Positions 1-4,739 of a stretch of DNA of 6,130 nucleotides are shown piece by piece. The notes beneath the pieces are model-generated. The model was not told the origin of the DNA. It worked only from the letters and a program-made list of their open reading frames with translations, and did not search any database. How positions within the stretch are numbered: the stretch's first letter is position 1; each line of letters opens with the position of its first letter. Origin of the DNA: JBOHBN01 sp050698355 (GTDB taxonomy: Bacteria; Actinomycetota; Actinomycetes; Streptosporangiales; WHST01); the NCBI GenBank assembly GCA_050698355.1, contig JBOHBN010000355.1, positions 1-6,130 of the forward strand, written 5' to 3'. The position numbers and the translations under genes were made by a program.

Positions 1-520
1 GCTCTCGCAGCAGTCCTCCGCCGATCGGCACGACACGTTCCTTACCGCCCTTCCCCCGCACCCGTAGTTCCGGTTCGGTGTCGCCGGTGATGTCGGCGCG
101 GTCCAGCGAGGCGATCTCGACGCAGCGGAGCCCCGCGAACGCGGCGAGCGCGACCCACGTCCGCAGCTCCTCACCGCCGGCGGCGAGCGCCAACTCGAGG
201 TCGTCCTCGGGCATCGGCCGGGGCCGGCCACGCGCGACGCGGGGGAGGTGCAGCGCCACGGACGGGTCGTCGCCGCGGACACCGGCCTGCACCATCCAGG
301 CGCAGAGGTCACGGGTGTGCTGCCGGTACGACCGCTGAGTCTGCGGTGACCGCCGCGTCCACTGGTGCTGTTCGATCTCGGCGAGGTCGTTCGTGGTCAT
401 GGTGGCGAGGTCGTAGCGGCGGGCGAGGATGCCGGCGACGAGTAGCCGCACCGTGATGGTCGCTTCGGCGAGGCGGCGAGCGTGCAGGTCGGCGCGGTAC
501 GCGGTGAGCATGTCGGTCAC
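1..520 (-). CDS. int: Tyrosine recombinase (phage-type integrase), N-terminal part, runs off left edge
   Basis: Site-specific recombinase expected to integrate and excise the element at attP/attB. Reading leftward from a GTG at 520 the frame stays open for 173 codons to the window edge, so the C-terminus with the HxxR and nucleophile Tyr motifs is missing. Residues 1-80 form an N-terminal SAM-like core-binding domain (TDMLTAYRADLHARRL, later QTQRSYRQHTRDLCAWM). The catalytic domain starts near residue 100. AGLRCVEIASLDRADI carries the first catalytic Arg (R132), and RGKGGKERVVPI (155-166) is the beta-hairpin with the conserved Lys. The GTG start is preceded by GGAG with a 7-nt spacer; the ATG at 511 is a weaker alternative. 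It lies 149 bp behind the repressor on the same strand and probably has its own promoter. The family call is secure; integration target and complete length cannot be seen. Confidence 0.93.
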   Translation of the reverse strand, partial: MTDMLTAYRADLHARRLAEATITVRLLVAGILARRYDLATMTTNDLAEIEQHQWTRRSPQTQRSYRQHTRDLCAWMVQAGVRGDDPSVALHLPRVARGRPRPMPEDDLELALAAGGEELRTWVALAAFAGLRCVEIASLDRADITGDTEPELRVRGKGGKERVVPIGGGLLRE

Positions 521-524
521 GGTG

Positions 525-552
525 GGACTCCAGGACGGGTGGGGGGGAGTCC
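525..552 (-). promoter_or_regulatory. Hairpin that would cover the integrase Shine-Dalgarno
   Basis: On the minus strand GGACTCC (552 to 546) and GGAGTCC (531 to 525) form a perfect 7-bp inverted repeat around a 14-nt C-rich loop. The right arm contains the GGAG that serves as ribosome binding site for the GTG start at 520, so folding of the int leader would hide it. The repeat is seen directly; translational control of int is an inference. Confidence 0.45.
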
Positions 553-605
553 AAGATGCCGCTACCGGCGGAGACTGGTCATGCACTTTGCGATACTCGG
601 CCGGA

Positions 606-635
606 TTGTTACCGCCGGGATGTACGGTGCGTGAA
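606..635 (-). promoter_or_regulatory. Weak candidate promoter for int
   Basis: On the minus strand TTCACG (635-630), an 18-nt spacer and TAACAA (611-606) give a possible -35/-10 pair pointing at int. The match to consensus is modest: 4 of 6 at -35 and 3 of 6 at -10. It is offered because the 149-bp gap behind the repressor leaves room for an independent int promoter. The -35 box touches the operator-like word at 635-644. Confidence 0.22.
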
Positions 636-644
636 CGCTCGCTA
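635..644 (+). promoter_or_regulatory. Third operator-like word, ACGCTCGCTA
   Basis: ACGCTCGCTA differs by one base from the ACGCTCGTTA core of the site in front of the excisionase-like gene, and by two from the matching site in front of the repressor. It lies in the int-repressor gap beside the candidate int promoter. A single 10-mer match can occur by chance, so its position is the main argument. Confidence 0.25.
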
Positions 645-669
645 GCGGTGACGAGCCGCAGGTGCCCGT

Positions 670-1029
670 TCATGCTGTCGATCCGAGCTGAGCAAGCGAG
701 GTAAGTGGCGCGACATGCCGCGCGACACGCCGGAACGGCAGCAGTGACCCGATAGTAGCCACCCCGCTGGTGCCGTCATCCGGTCCGCTGGCCGGGACGG
801 TGCCGTGCCGCAGCCACTGGTGTGACACGCCACACCGCAGCGCCCATAGCCGCAGAGTCTGAGGCGACGGTTCGATCCGACCGTTGATCCATGTGCTGAC
901 CGTGTTACGTCCCACCTCCAGGTAGTCGGCCATCTGACCGGGGCCGACTCCTGCATGGCGTAGTGCCCTACGCATCCGGTCGGGCAGCTCCCACGGAGGA
1001 ACGATGCCTGCGCTCGGTTGCTCACTCAT
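670..1029 (-). CDS. XRE/Cro-CI family repressor (phage immunity repressor-like)
   Basis: A 119-aa DNA-binding protein. Residues about 14-76 form an XRE helix-turn-helix domain. The HTH core is GQMADYLEVGRNTVSTWING (31-50), followed by the LRLWALRCGVSHQWLRHG helix pair, which is the WALxxGVxxxWLxxG signature of actinophage immunity repressors. The C-terminal 40 residues are low in recognisable structure and show no LexA/CI-type peptidase domain, so SOS self-cleavage is unlikely. The start is the ATG at 1029, placed where homology-like sequence begins; an open frame upstream to 1140 crosses the control region and lacks family features. No Shine-Dalgarno precedes this ATG, and a leaderless mRNA is possible. 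It is divergent from the early operon and upstream of int on the same strand, the classical position for a lysogeny repressor. Target genes are inferred from that context. Confidence 0.88.
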   Translation of the reverse strand: MSEQPSAGIVPPWELPDRMRRALRHAGVGPGQMADYLEVGRNTVSTWINGRIEPSPQTLRLWALRCGVSHQWLRHGTVPASGPDDGTSGVATIGSLLPFRRVARHVAPLTSLAQLGSTA

Positions 1030-1069
1030 GTAATGAGCGTTGCACAGGGTATGGCTAGTTGGCAAGTAC
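1030..1069 (-). promoter_or_regulatory. Leftward half of mirrored switch region (repressor side)
   Basis: Read on the minus strand, GTACTTGC (1069-1062) is followed after 18 nt by GCAACGCTCATTAC (1043-1030), which abuts the repressor ATG at 1029. The same two blocks recur in opposite orientation at 1116-1154. TTGCCA at the distal block could be a -35, but no good -10 stands at 17 nt. The arrangement suggests an operator/promoter for repressor autoregulation. Confidence 0.55.
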
Positions 1070-1115
1070 CGCTGAGAGAGAATCTTCGGCACACCGCCAG
1101 ATTGATACTGCTTGT

Positions 1116-1154
1116 GTACTTGCAGTCCGTCGCAAATCATGCGACGCTCGTTAC
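1116..1154 (+). promoter_or_regulatory. Rightward half of mirrored switch region (early-operon side)
   Basis: GTACTTGC (1116-1123), a 17-nt spacer and GCGACGCTCGTTAC (1141-1154) repeat the repressor-side element on the opposite strand; 12 of 14 bases of the second block match. The block ends 3 nt before the ATG at 1158. A possible promoter, TTGTGT-N17-AATCAT (1112-1140), overlaps it. Repressor binding here would switch off the rightward operon; this is inferred from symmetry. Confidence 0.55.
1128..1146. promoter_or_regulatory. Palindrome CGTCGCA-N5-TGCGACG in the early promoter region
   Basis: A perfect 7-bp inverted repeat with a 5-nt centre (AATCA), typical in size of a dimeric HTH operator. 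It overlaps the candidate -10 at 1135-1140 and the conserved GCGACGCTCGTTAC block. It has no equivalent on the repressor side, so it may give the early promoter a separate or stronger binding site. Confidence 0.45.
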
Positions 1155-1157
1155 ATC

Positions 1158-1352
1158 ATGGAGACGACATACATCGGCACCGCCGAAGCGGCCGAGGTCC
1201 TCGGCTGTCACAAGGTCACCGTCATCCGCTGGGTCGAGCAAGGGCGGCTAGCCGCTAAGAAGCTGCCTGGCGAGAACGGTCCCTATCTCTTCGACCGCGC
1301 CGACGTAGACGCCCTCGCCGCCCGCCTCGCAGACGAGAAGGACGCGTCATGA
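1158..1352 (+). CDS. Excisionase-like small HTH protein (HTH_17 / MerR-type winged helix)
   Basis: A 64-aa protein consisting almost wholly of one excisionase-family DNA-binding domain. YIGTAEAAEVLGCHKVTVIR (5-24) is the helix-turn-helix; WVEQGRLAAKKL and GPYLFDRADVDALAARLA supply the wing and the closing helix, where this family reads WxxxGxLxAxRxxGxxxxFxxxDV. By position it is the first gene of the rightward operon, and with an integrase nearby a recombination directionality role is likely. BldC-like or other small transcription regulators share the fold, so a regulatory role cannot be excluded. The ATG at 1158 is chosen because family sequence begins there; an in-frame TTG at 1059 would add 33 residues read through the control region. 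No Shine-Dalgarno is visible. The stop overlaps the next start (ATGA). Confidence 0.85.
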   Translation: METTYIGTAEAAEVLGCHKVTVIRWVEQGRLAAKKLPGENGPYLFDRADVDALAARLADEKDAS

Positions 1353-2200
1353 AACTCGACGCGATCACCATCACCGGCCGGCACCGGCACAGCATGGGCG
1401 ACATCGCCGGACTCGCCGAGTCGATGAACACCGTCGGGCTGCTCCAGCCCGTCGTCGTCACCGGCGACCGCGCCCTTGTCGCCGGCGCCCGCAGGCTCGC
1501 GGCAGCGCGCTCCCTCGGCTGGGACGAGATCGATGTCCGCGTCGTCGACACCCTCGATGACGCCGCCGCGCTGCTGCGGGCCGAGCGGGACGAGAACACC
1601 TGCCGCAAGGACTTCACCCCGTCCGAGGAACACGCGGTCTACCAGGCGCTGCTCGAGTTGGAGAAGCCGAAGGCGAAGCAACAGCAGGGCACACGGACAG
1701 ACCGGACAGGCGAACTTCCTCCGCAATCCGGAAGAAGTTCAAGAGAGCGTGCAGGTCAAGCCGTCACCGGCAAGCAGCGTGGGCATGAGCGCCTCGACAA
1801 GGTGGGCCGTCTCAAGGGCATCACCGCCGACGACACCCAAGCCGAACGCATCCGCGACGCCGCAGCTAAGGCACTCGACGAGATCGACGCCACCGGGAAA
1901 GTCGACGGGGCATACCAGAAGTTCACGAAGGCCGAGAAGGCCGAGAACGACCGACCGCTGAACGACTGGGTGCATGGCGGCGAAGACGCCCAGCGCGTGG
2001 AGTTCCAGGCCGCCTTCGCCCGCAGCATCCTCCGCGCACACAAGGCGGTCCTCGACTGGGACGTGCAGACCGTCGCCGATCTTGCCGAGCACGAACAGAT
2101 CGACTCATTGCAGGAGCTGGCCAAGTCGTTCTCCAGTTTCGCCGCAGATGTCCGCAAGAAGCGCGGTGGCCTACGAGTCGTCGGAGGAGGAACGAAGTGA
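1349..2200 (+). CDS. ParB-like N-terminal domain protein
   Basis: A 283-aa protein of the ParB/Srx nuclease-fold superfamily as found in actinobacterial phages and integrative elements. Residues 1-70 are the ParB N-terminal domain: IAGLAESMNTVGLLQPVVVT, then AGARRLAAARSLGWDEIDVRVVD. DENTCRKDFTPSE (81-93) is the conserved linker motif of the family. A hydrophilic linker (105-135) leads to SRERAGQAVTGKQRGHERLDKV and to IDATGKVDGAYQKF (179-192); both suit related element-borne ParB proteins. No adjacent ParA ATPase is visible, so classical partitioning is not supported; DNA or nucleotide binding in replication or regulation is more likely. The box that is usually GERR or similar reads GARR here. 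The ATG has GAGAAGGA 6 nt upstream and overlaps the previous stop. Confidence 0.85.
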   Translation: MKLDAITITGRHRHSMGDIAGLAESMNTVGLLQPVVVTGDRALVAGARRLAAARSLGWDEIDVRVVDTLDDAAALLRAERDENTCRKDFTPSEEHAVYQALLELEKPKAKQQQGTRTDRTGELPPQSGRSSRERAGQAVTGKQRGHERLDKVGRLKGITADDTQAERIRDAAAKALDEIDATGKVDGAYQKFTKAEKAENDRPLNDWVHGGEDAQRVEFQAAFARSILRAHKAVLDWDVQTVADLAEHEQIDSLQELAKSFSSFAADVRKKRGGLRVVGGGTK

Positions 2201-2712
2201 AGCACTGGAGCGACGATGACCGCGTCGAGCACGAGAACGCCACCGAGGAGGCGTGGGCGGTCGGAAGTAATGACGCGGAACGCACGGATGAGTTTCTGCG
2301 CATCCTGCGTGATGCCGAACAGGCACAGCGCCGATGGGCCGAGGACGTTCTGACGGCCGCGTTACGCGACGGAGCATGGAAACACCTCAAGGAACGCCAT
2401 AAAGCAGTCAATCGCAATACCGTCACGTTCGCCAACCGTGCTCACTCGGTGCCGAGCATCGGCGGCGCTCGTATCAAGACGGTGGACGGGCAGCAATGGG
2501 AGCAGCTCGACTTCGCCGACATGGACCGCGAACAGCTACTTGCCCAACAGCGGCAGACCGAGGACCAGGCATTCGCGGCACGACGCACTAACCACCACAT
2601 CCGGCGGCATCTCGCACTTCTTGATCAGCGCCCGGATGCCGCCACGCCACGAGAGGCCGCACGACTGCTCGGCATCGACCTCCCAGCCTGGCTGGCAGAG
2701 GAGAGCTCCTAG
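2197..2712 (+). CDS. Early-region protein of unknown function, 171 aa
   Basis: A soluble, highly charged 171-aa protein, not recognised by name. The N-terminal 70 residues are acidic then helical (TDEFLRILRDAEQAQRRWAEDVLTAALRDGAWKHL). A central segment, VPSIGGARIKTVDGQQWEQLDFADMD, precedes a helical stretch rich in Gln and Arg (REQLLAQQRQTEDQ). The C-terminus ATPREAARLLGIDLPAWLAEES resembles a small HTH or adaptor helix pair. Similar proteins are commonly found directly after ParB-like genes in actinobacterial phages and integrative elements, which suggests a joint role, but the function is unknown. GTG start with a strong GGAGGAGG 6 nt upstream and a 4-nt overlap (GTGA) with the ParB-like gene, so translation is coupled. 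It ends with TAG and is followed by a hairpin-rich gap. Confidence 0.8.
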   Translation: MKHWSDDDRVEHENATEEAWAVGSNDAERTDEFLRILRDAEQAQRRWAEDVLTAALRDGAWKHLKERHKAVNRNTVTFANRAHSVPSIGGARIKTVDGQQWEQLDFADMDREQLLAQQRQTEDQAFAARRTNHHIRRHLALLDQRPDAATPREAARLLGIDLPAWLAEESS

Positions 2713-2720
2713 AACCCCGA

Positions 2721-2759
2721 CGGCGGTCCTGCGTGACCCCCCGAGCACCGGGACCGCCG
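2721..2759 (+). terminator. Strong hairpin after the first early gene trio
   Basis: CGGCGGTCC (2721-2729) pairs perfectly with GGACCGCCG (2751-2759); a G-U and a G-C pair extend the stem to 11 bp, leaving a 17-nt loop. It starts 8 nt after the TAG of the 171-aa gene. No T-tract follows, so it would be an intrinsic terminator of the T-less kind, an RNA-stability element or an attenuator. Confidence 0.5.
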
Positions 2760-2789
2760 CCGGCTCCACAACAACACCAGACAAGCCGA

Positions 2790-2825
2790 AAGCCCCCAAG
2801 CCGCGGCCAAGCGCATCGGGGGCTT
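2790..2825 (+). terminator. Second hairpin, just upstream of the next gene
   Basis: AAGCCCCC (2790-2797) and GGGGGCTT (2818-2825) form a perfect 8-bp stem with a 20-nt loop that itself contains CCGCGG. It ends 9 nt before the AGAAGG ribosome binding site of the gene at 2847 and has no T-tract. Terminator or leader attenuator; read-through from the upstream trio would depend on it unless a promoter lies in the gap, and none is obvious. Confidence 0.5.
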
Positions 2826-2846
2826 CCAGACGAAAGAAGGATACCA

Positions 2847-3239
2847 ATGGCGAACCTCGAATGGCGCAAGGATGCTGTGCAGGGACTGATCGAGCGGCTG
2901 CGTGATCTCCGTCCGATTCGTGACCTGGAACCCGAAGTTCTCGACGCCGAAGTGTCAATGACGGTGTCCGACCTCAAGTCGGGGGAGCTAGCAGCGGCGA
3001 TGGCCGCCGACAGCAAGACCGGCACGCTGACCGAGGCGATCGAGGAGGGCTACCGGCCCGGCGAATGGGACCCGGCCAGCCACGACGCCAAAACCAGCGC
3101 CGACGTCGGCGGCGACGGCTGGTACGTGCACTGCCCGACATGCGGCCACTGCGGGCACTATGAGTCCTTCGACGCGGCTGACGCGTACGCCCGCCACCAC
3201 ACCGACGTCATCGCCGCGACCCGGGAGGCCACACGATGA
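2847..3239 (+). CDS. Small protein with C-terminal zinc-knuckle-like motif, unknown function
   Basis: A 130-aa soluble protein, not recognised by name. The N-terminal 70 residues are helical and charged (WRKDAVQGLIERLRDLRPIR). The C-terminal part holds WYVHCPTCGHCGHYESFDAA followed by DAYARHH. C96 and C99, with C102 or H104 and H117/H118, could bind one zinc in a CxxC...HH arrangement, a layout common in small phage proteins that bind nucleic acid; metal binding is inferred. The ATG at 2847 has AGAAGG at a 6-nt spacing. A GTG at 2733 in the same frame would add 38 residues coded by the hairpin region and looks spurious. First gene after the gap; its TGA overlaps the next ATG (ATGA). Confidence 0.8.
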   Translation: MANLEWRKDAVQGLIERLRDLRPIRDLEPEVLDAEVSMTVSDLKSGELAAAMAADSKTGTLTEAIEEGYRPGEWDPASHDAKTSADVGGDGWYVHCPTCGHCGHYESFDAADAYARHHTDVIAATREATR

Positions 3240-3700
3240 GCCTCTCACTCGCGCTGGCGACACCACTATTCGCGTTCGCGCTGGCTGCGGTCATCGCCGC
3301 GATCGTCGTCGCCGTCACCTACATCGCCCGGCGGCGCCGGTCGACGCACCACCCGCGCCCCGGCCGTCGCCGCACCACCGACGCGGACGGCAACCCCCGA
3401 CCCGTTGGACTAGTCGGTTCCGCACCACTACGCCGCAAAGACATCCCGCTACCGCGGCTCAGGCACTACCACGCCGGTATGGCGGCGGCCGCGCCGTGGC
3501 TGCGGTTCGCGGTCCTCGCCGCGCTCCTGGTCAGCGTCGTCGAATGGACCGACCCCGCCGGCTGCGCGTCGCAGCTGCAGCAGCCACCCGCCCAGGTCCA
3601 GACCTCGCAGCGGCATGCGTTCACCACGGGCACGGCCGACGGCCGCGCCACCATCCGCGGCTACAACCACGCCTTCAGCGGCACCGACAGGAGGCCATGA
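3236..3700 (+). CDS. Two-span membrane protein, unknown function
   Basis: A 154-aa protein with two predicted membrane helices. The first spans about residues 4-31 (ALATPLFAFALAAVIAAIVV) and is followed at once by ARRRR and a long basic Pro/Arg-rich cytoplasmic loop (33-80). The second is about residues 82-103 (PWLRFAVLAALLVSVVEW). The positive-inside rule puts both termini outside and the loop inside. The 50-residue tail is polar and Gln-rich with one Cys (C110). No known domain is seen; a holin is conceivable from size and topology, but the early-gene position argues against it. GGGAGG lies 7 nt before the ATG, and the start overlaps the preceding stop by 4 nt. Confidence 0.75.
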   Translation: MSLSLALATPLFAFALAAVIAAIVVAVTYIARRRRSTHHPRPGRRRTTDADGNPRPVGLVGSAPLRRKDIPLPRLRHYHAGMAAAAPWLRFAVLAALLVSVVEWTDPAGCASQLQQPPAQVQTSQRHAFTTGTADGRATIRGYNHAFSGTDRRP

Positions 3701-3702
3701 CC

Positions 3703-3924
3703 ATGCACTACCTACTGATCACTGCCGCGGTCTGCGTGTTCGTCGGCGTCCCCTGCCTGATCGCGGTCGCCCGCGACAAGCTCGCCGAACTACAACGCTG
3801 CCACCAGATCGAGGAAGCGCTTGCCGCCGAGGGGGAACGGCAACGCGACCGCGAAGCGTTCGAACGCTTGATTCATCCATCGGCCGGTAACGGCTTATGC
3901 GACATCGACAAGGAGTGGCGCTGA
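3703..3924 (+). CDS. Small single-span membrane protein with charged helical tail
   Basis: A 73-aa protein: one N-terminal membrane helix (about residues 3-22, LLITAAVCVFVGVPCLIAVA), then a strongly charged helix (RDKLAELQRCHQIEEALAAE and onward to about residue 58) with coiled-coil character, and a short polar end. Type and function are unknown. Start choice: AGGAGG at 3689-3694 is 8 nt from the ATG at 3703 but only 2 nt from the ATG at 3697. The 3697 start makes the usual ATGA overlap and would add Met-Thr. The spacing favours 3703. The true frame lies inside a much longer open frame beginning upstream, whose first two thirds are only a shadow of the preceding genes. Confidence 0.72.
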   Translation: MHYLLITAAVCVFVGVPCLIAVARDKLAELQRCHQIEEALAAEGERQRDREAFERLIHPSAGNGLCDIDKEWR

Positions 3925-4004
3925 TGAACCGCATCCTCACCGCCGACCAAGTCGAAGTCGGCCGCGTCATCCACGACGGCTGGACCGAGGAGGACAACCG
4001 ATGA
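3924..4004 (+). CDS. 26-aa small protein, unknown function
   Basis: A complete tiny frame, MNRILTADQVEVGRVIHDGW then TEEDNR. Support comes from signals rather than homology: AAGGAG at 3910-3915 with an 8-nt spacer, a start that shares one base with the previous stop (TGATG), and a stop that overlaps the next start (ATGA). Without it there would be a 76-nt hole in an otherwise gapless operon. It could instead be a coupling leader that feeds ribosomes to the gene at 4001. No motif is recognised. Confidence 0.6.
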   Translation: MNRILTADQVEVGRVIHDGWTEEDNR

Positions 4005-4219
4005 GCGACACCGACGCTGCGCGCGGCTGGTACGACACCGTCGACTGGCAGGCCCTCGCCAGCCAGTTCGACCAGACCACCACCGACATGATCCACCGCG
4101 AACATGCAGACCTGCGCGGGTCAGCGTTCACCGCCGAGGCGCTCCGCCGCGTCCTCGCCAACCCCGGCAGCGGACTCACCCCAACCGCCGAACACGAGCA
4201 CACGCCGTGGGCACCGTGA
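4001..4219 (+). CDS. Small soluble protein, 72 aa, unknown function
   Basis: An acidic, mainly helical protein not recognised by name: WYDTVDWQALASQFDQTTTD, then MIHREHADLRGSAFTAEALR, then a Pro/Gly-rich end. Start ATG with an excellent GAGGAGG at a 7-nt spacing, overlapping the preceding 26-aa frame by 4 nt. Codon third positions are strongly GC, as expected for a real gene here. There are no Cys residues or membrane segments. Its stop overlaps the GTG of the zinc-ribbon gene. Confidence 0.72.
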   Translation: MSDTDAARGWYDTVDWQALASQFDQTTTDMIHREHADLRGSAFTAEALRRVLANPGSGLTPTAEHEHTPWAP

Positions 4220-4647
4220 TCAACTACCCGAGGCCCGTCCACACCATCGCGAAATGCCCCTGCGGCAACTCCTGGTTCAACACCAGAATCGCGATCGACG
4301 CAGCCAGCTCCACCGCCGCCGCATACATGCTCCCGGTCACATGCACCGAATGCGGCACGCCCTTCCACCCACCCCGACGCCGAGGAGAGCTGATGCAGAC
4401 CACGTGGAAAACCGAACTCGCACAAACCATGCAGGAAACCGGCGACACGTCACCGGTCATCGCGTACGCACCCGACGAGGCCGCATTCGACATCCAGTTC
4501 GAGAACGGCGGCTCGAACGGCCCAGACGTCCTCGCCTGGACCAAGACCCGCGTCTACTTCCCCGTCGTCTACGACGGCGCGGAATGGCTCGGGTCCGCGC
4601 CACGCAACCCGCAGGCCTACGGCCAGCACCACGTCGGAGGCAAATAG
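4216..4647 (+). CDS. Zinc-ribbon protein joined in frame to a second small protein (possible fusion or frameshift)
   Basis: As written this is one 143-aa frame. Residues 1-53 hold a zinc ribbon: KCPCGNSWF (C14, C16) and TCTECGTPF (C43, C46). Residues 60-143 form a separate compact piece, MQTTWKTELAQTMQETGDTS to WTKTRVYFPVVYDGAEWLGS and a polar end. The join RRRGEL is unlike either half and has poor third-position GC (CCA CCC CGA CGC CGA GGA). Removing one C from the CCCC run at 4372-4375 would instead give PPDAEES and a TGA that overlaps an ATG at 4393, the usual layout of this operon. So it may be two genes merged by a 1-nt change or error. Start GTG at 4216 overlaps the previous stop (GTGA) and lacks a clear ribosome binding site; GTG 4207 is an alternative. 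Functions unknown. Confidence 0.68.
   Translation: MINYPRPVHTIAKCPCGNSWFNTRIAIDAASSTAAAYMLPVTCTECGTPFHPPRRRGELMQTTWKTELAQTMQETGDTSPVIAYAPDEAAFDIQFENGGSNGPDVLAWTKTRVYFPVVYDGAEWLGSAPRNPQAYGQHHVGGK
4383..4395 (+). promoter_or_regulatory. Internal ribosome binding site and ATG within the zinc-ribbon frame
   Basis: AGGAGAG at 4383-4389 followed after 3 nt by ATG (4393-4395), with GAGG at 4382-4385 giving a 7-nt spacing. This is as good as any start in the operon and would yield an 84-aa protein ending at 4647, covering only the second half of the frame. It is either the true start of a separate gene or an internal start giving a shorter product. Confidence 0.55.
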
Positions 4648-4739
4648 TGACCGCCGCGCACACCGAACGCGACCCCGCATTCGAGTTATCGGGCGAGGAC
4701 CGCGCCGCCATCCAGCGAATGAAAGGACAGCGACTGTGA
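4647..4739 (+). CDS. 30-aa small protein, unknown function
   Basis: A complete tiny frame, MTAAHTERDPAFELSGEDRA then AIQRMKGQRL, starting with GTG. It has GGAGG 6 nt upstream, shares one base with the preceding TAG (TAGTG) and overlaps the next gene by GTGA. The sequence is polar with a helical C-terminal half (EDRAAIQRMK). Ribosome signals and operon packing support translation; no family is recognised and a pure translational-coupling role is possible. Confidence 0.58.
   Translation: MTAAHTERDPAFELSGEDRAAIQRMKGQRL

Noticed and set aside
521..669. attP core in the int-repressor gap
   Set aside because: The gap next to int is a reasonable place for attP, but no tRNA-like segment or paired arm-type repeats could be seen, and the other end of int lies outside the window.
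1059..1157. N-terminal extension of the excisionase-like protein from a TTG
   Set aside because: The extra 33 residues would be coded by the mirrored control region and have no family resemblance.
1690..1790. Frameshift in the linker of the ParB-like gene, suspected from lower third-position GC
   Set aside because: The annotated frame continues into SRERAGQAVTGKQRGHERLDKV, which fits this protein family, so the frame is intact and the linker is merely atypical in codon use.
2733..2846. N-terminal extension of the zinc-knuckle protein from a GTG
   Set aside because: The extra residues are Pro-rich and lie over the two hairpins; the ATG at 2847 has a well spaced AGAAGG.
3160..3924. A 254-aa open frame on the plus strand
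   Set aside because: Its first two thirds are an Arg/Pro/His-rich shadow of the genes at 2847 and 3236. Only the part from 3697/3703 has a ribosome binding site and protein-like composition.
4104..4739. A 211-aa plus-strand open frame
   Set aside because: Mostly an Arg/Pro-rich shadow of the 72-aa and zinc-ribbon genes; only its last 30 codons (from GTG 4647) have start signals.
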